DNA of 64,000 nucleotides from Janthinobacterium sp. TND4EL3 (lineage in GTDB: Bacteria > Pseudomonadota > Gammaproteobacteria > Burkholderiales > Burkholderiaceae_D), in NCBI RefSeq assembly GCF_900156175.1, contig NZ_FTMV01000001.1, positions 62,001-126,000 on the forward strand. The letters are read 5' to 3'. Below the pieces are notes generated by a model. That model was not told where the DNA came from, ran no database searches, and saw only the letters and a list, made by a program, of their open reading frames with translations. The position numbers and the translations under genes are program-made. Below are positions 62,300-64,000 of this stretch, piece by piece (within the stretch, counting starts at the first letter, position 1; the number at the start of each line of letters is the position of its first letter).

Positions 62300-62965
62300 A
62301 TGCCCATGCAAAAGAAAATTAAGAAACCCGCCAAAGTCCCCGTCCACCACGCTCCGCCACCGAACCAGGTGCGCATCATCGGCGGCCAGTGGAAGCGCTC
62401 CGTGCTGCCTGTCTTGCAGGCACTGGGCTTGCGCCCGACGCCGGACCGCGTGCGCGAAACCGTGTTCAACTGGATCAACCACTTGCGCGACGGCGACTGG
62501 ACCAACGCCCAGGTGCTGGACCTGTTCGCCGGCAGCGGCGCACTGGGTTTTGAAGCGGCCAGCCGCGGCGCAGGCTCCGTCACCATGGTCGACACCCACA
62601 CGCCCGTGATCCGCCAGCTGGAAGAAAACAAGACGAAATTGCGCGCCGAGAATGTCCAATTGCTGCGCGGCGACGCCCTGCTGACGGCGCAAGGCCTGGC
62701 AGCGCGCGGCCAGCGCTTCGACCTGATCTTCCTCGACCCGCCGTACCAGCAGGATTTCCTGGCCAAGGTGCTGCCGCTGTGCGCGAATCTGCTCAAGGAA
62801 GGCGGCATCGTGTACGCGGAATCGGGCTTGCCGCTGGTCTTCGATGAAACCAGCGCACTGGAAAAGCCCGAGTGGATGGCGCCATGGGAAGTCATCCGCG
62901 CCGACAAGGCGGGCACCGTTTATTATCATTTGCTAACTTACAACAAAGTGCCGGCAACTGCCTGA
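62300..62965 (+). CDS. rsmD: 16S rRNA (guanine966-N2)-methyltransferase
   Basis: Methylates G966 of 16S rRNA in the 30S subunit. The 221-residue protein has RIIGGQWKRSVL and the RPTPDRVRETVFNW motif of RsmD, SAM loop DLFAGSGALGFEAASRGA and catalytic FLDPPY. The start is taken as 62300, six bases after an AGGTG; a GTG at 62291 and an ATG at 62306 are alternatives. The ribosome site lies in the outer arm of the upstream repeat. Next gene coaD is a common partner. Confidence 0.93.
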   Translation: MPMQKKIKKPAKVPVHHAPPPNQVRIIGGQWKRSVLPVLQALGLRPTPDRVRETVFNWINHLRDGDWTNAQVLDLFAGSGALGFEAASRGAGSVTMVDTHTPVIRQLEENKTKLRAENVQLLRGDALLTAQGLAARGQRFDLIFLDPPYQQDFLAKVLPLCANLLKEGGIVYAESGLPLVFDETSALEKPEWMAPWEVIRADKAGTVYYHLLTYNKVPATA

Positions 62966-63041
62966 ATCTGCCTATAAATGAGGCAAAAAAGCGCCCTGGC
63001 CCGAGGCTCAGCACCAAGGTGGTCACCAATTTCAGGCATAA

Positions 63042-63575
<534 letters not shown>

Positions 63576-63589
63576 GTAAGAGTGAAATC

Positions 63590-63856
63590 ATGGCATTACT
63601 GATCACCGACGAATGCATCAATTGCGACATCTGCGAGCCCGAGTGCCCGAATGACGCGATCTACATGGGCGCGGAAATCTACGAAATCGATCCCAACAAG
63701 TGCACCGAATGCGTGGGTCACTTTGACGAGCCGCAATGCCAGCAAGTGTGCCCCGTCAGCTGCATCCCCTTCAATCCCGCCTGGCGCGAAAGCCCGGAGC
63801 AATTGATGGCCAAGTATGAACGCCTGCAGGCGGAACTGCCTGCCGCCAAACCCTGA
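63590..63856 (+). CDS. YfhL-family 2[4Fe-4S] ferredoxin
   Basis: An 88-residue ferredoxin with two cluster motifs, CINCDICEPECP and CTECVGHFDEPQCQQVCP; the second has the insertion typical of the YfhL (Allochromatium-type) ferredoxins. A short C-terminal helix follows. The electron partner is unknown. It lies 14 nt after coaD and probably shares its transcript. Confidence 0.93.
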   Translation: MALLITDECINCDICEPECPNDAIYMGAEIYEIDPNKCTECVGHFDEPQCQQVCPVSCIPFNPAWRESPEQLMAKYERLQAELPAAKP

Positions 63857-63912
63857 GCATTTCGCCCTCGCCCCTCCTGCGTGGCGCCAGCTTCTGCCAA
63901 CTGTTCTACACT

Positions 63913-63937
63913 GTGTGCTGACGTATCCGCAGCACAC
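63913..63937. other. Inverted repeat after the ferredoxin gene
   Basis: GTGTGCTG and CAGCACAC pair perfectly (8 bp) around a 9-nt loop. There is no U-tract. It lies 57 bp past the ferredoxin stop and 20 bp before the next start codon, so it may be a weak terminator or an operator. Confidence 0.5.
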
Positions 63938-63956
63938 GGTTTCACGGAGGTAGAAG

Positions 63957-64000
63957 ATGCATATCAGCACATCCCGTTTTGGCCTCTCCCTGGCAGCCGC
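63957..64000 (+). CDS. Exported protein, first codons only
   Basis: Starts 6 nt after a GGAGG ribosome site and reads MHISTSRFGLSLAA before the window ends, which looks like the beginning of a signal peptide. Too short to identify. Confidence 0.6.
   Translation, partial: MHISTSRFGLSLAA

Overview
The window is GC-rich, densely coded chromosomal DNA. Its gene content and protein style (cbb3 oxidase cluster with FNR, QseEGF, MesD/MesX, glmS and glmU, rsmD-coaD-ferredoxin) point to a betaproteobacterium of the Burkholderiales, most likely Oxalobacteraceae (Janthinobacterium, Duganella or Massilia type). That placement is inference from protein resemblance. I saw no rRNA, tRNA, CRISPR array or insertion-sequence transposase.

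Layout, left to right. 1-700: 5' part of a Tle3-type T6SS lipase-like gene. 0.9-7.0 kb: microaerobic respiration module ccoNOQP-ccoG-ccoH with an FNR box in its promoter, and the fnr gene convergent with it. 7.3-10.3 kb: a large hybrid sensor kinase. 10.3-13.3 kb: molybdate operon modABC-modE read leftward, with a ModE box ahead of modA. 13.4-16.1 kb: a radical SAM protein and a UdgX-type uracil-DNA glycosylase fusion, reading away from modA and preceded by a LexA-type SOS box. 16.1-21.3 kb: bile-acid/sodium symporter family gene, a BON-domain gene with a sigma-54 promoter, and the qseE-qseG-qseF two-component operon, whose predicted binding sites lie upstream of the BON gene. 21.5-31.4 kb: M16 peptidase, VOC protein, a Fur-box-linked AraC regulator/methyltransferase pair, SDR, LysR regulator, MFS, Fe-S-type regulator and DUF2165. 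31.4-37.6 kb: an RND efflux operon. 37.6-46.5 kb: small proteins, an MFS exporter with a divergent LysR regulator, a stress-type protein, an NAD synthesis pair (nadE and nadM-Nudix), a ClbS/DfsB protein and an ArsR-rhodanese regulator divergent from a membrane protein. 46.5-54.2 kb: MscS channel, the folate-independent methionine synthase set mesD-mesX-flavin reductase with a MetR-like regulator, and a serine hydrolase. 54.3-64 kb: glmS, an Lrp-type regulator, a 7TM sensor kinase, glmU, a DUF6279 lipoprotein, rsmD, coaD, a YfhL-type ferredoxin and the first codons of an exported protein.

Three structures are not explained by ordinary gene annotation. (1) Blocks of degenerate 9-mers resembling DnaA boxes, stepped every 11-12 bp and all in one orientation, lie on both sides of the 7TM kinase gene between glmS and glmU. 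(2) A 100-bp repeat occurs twice about 56 kb apart; the two cores are nearly identical, but each is capped by outer arms of different sequence that still pair with themselves. (3) Regulatory sites link known genes into testable circuits: a LexA box on the radical SAM-UdgX pair, and a near-perfect sigma-54 promoter with two TGTC-N10-GACA sites on the BON gene beside qseF.
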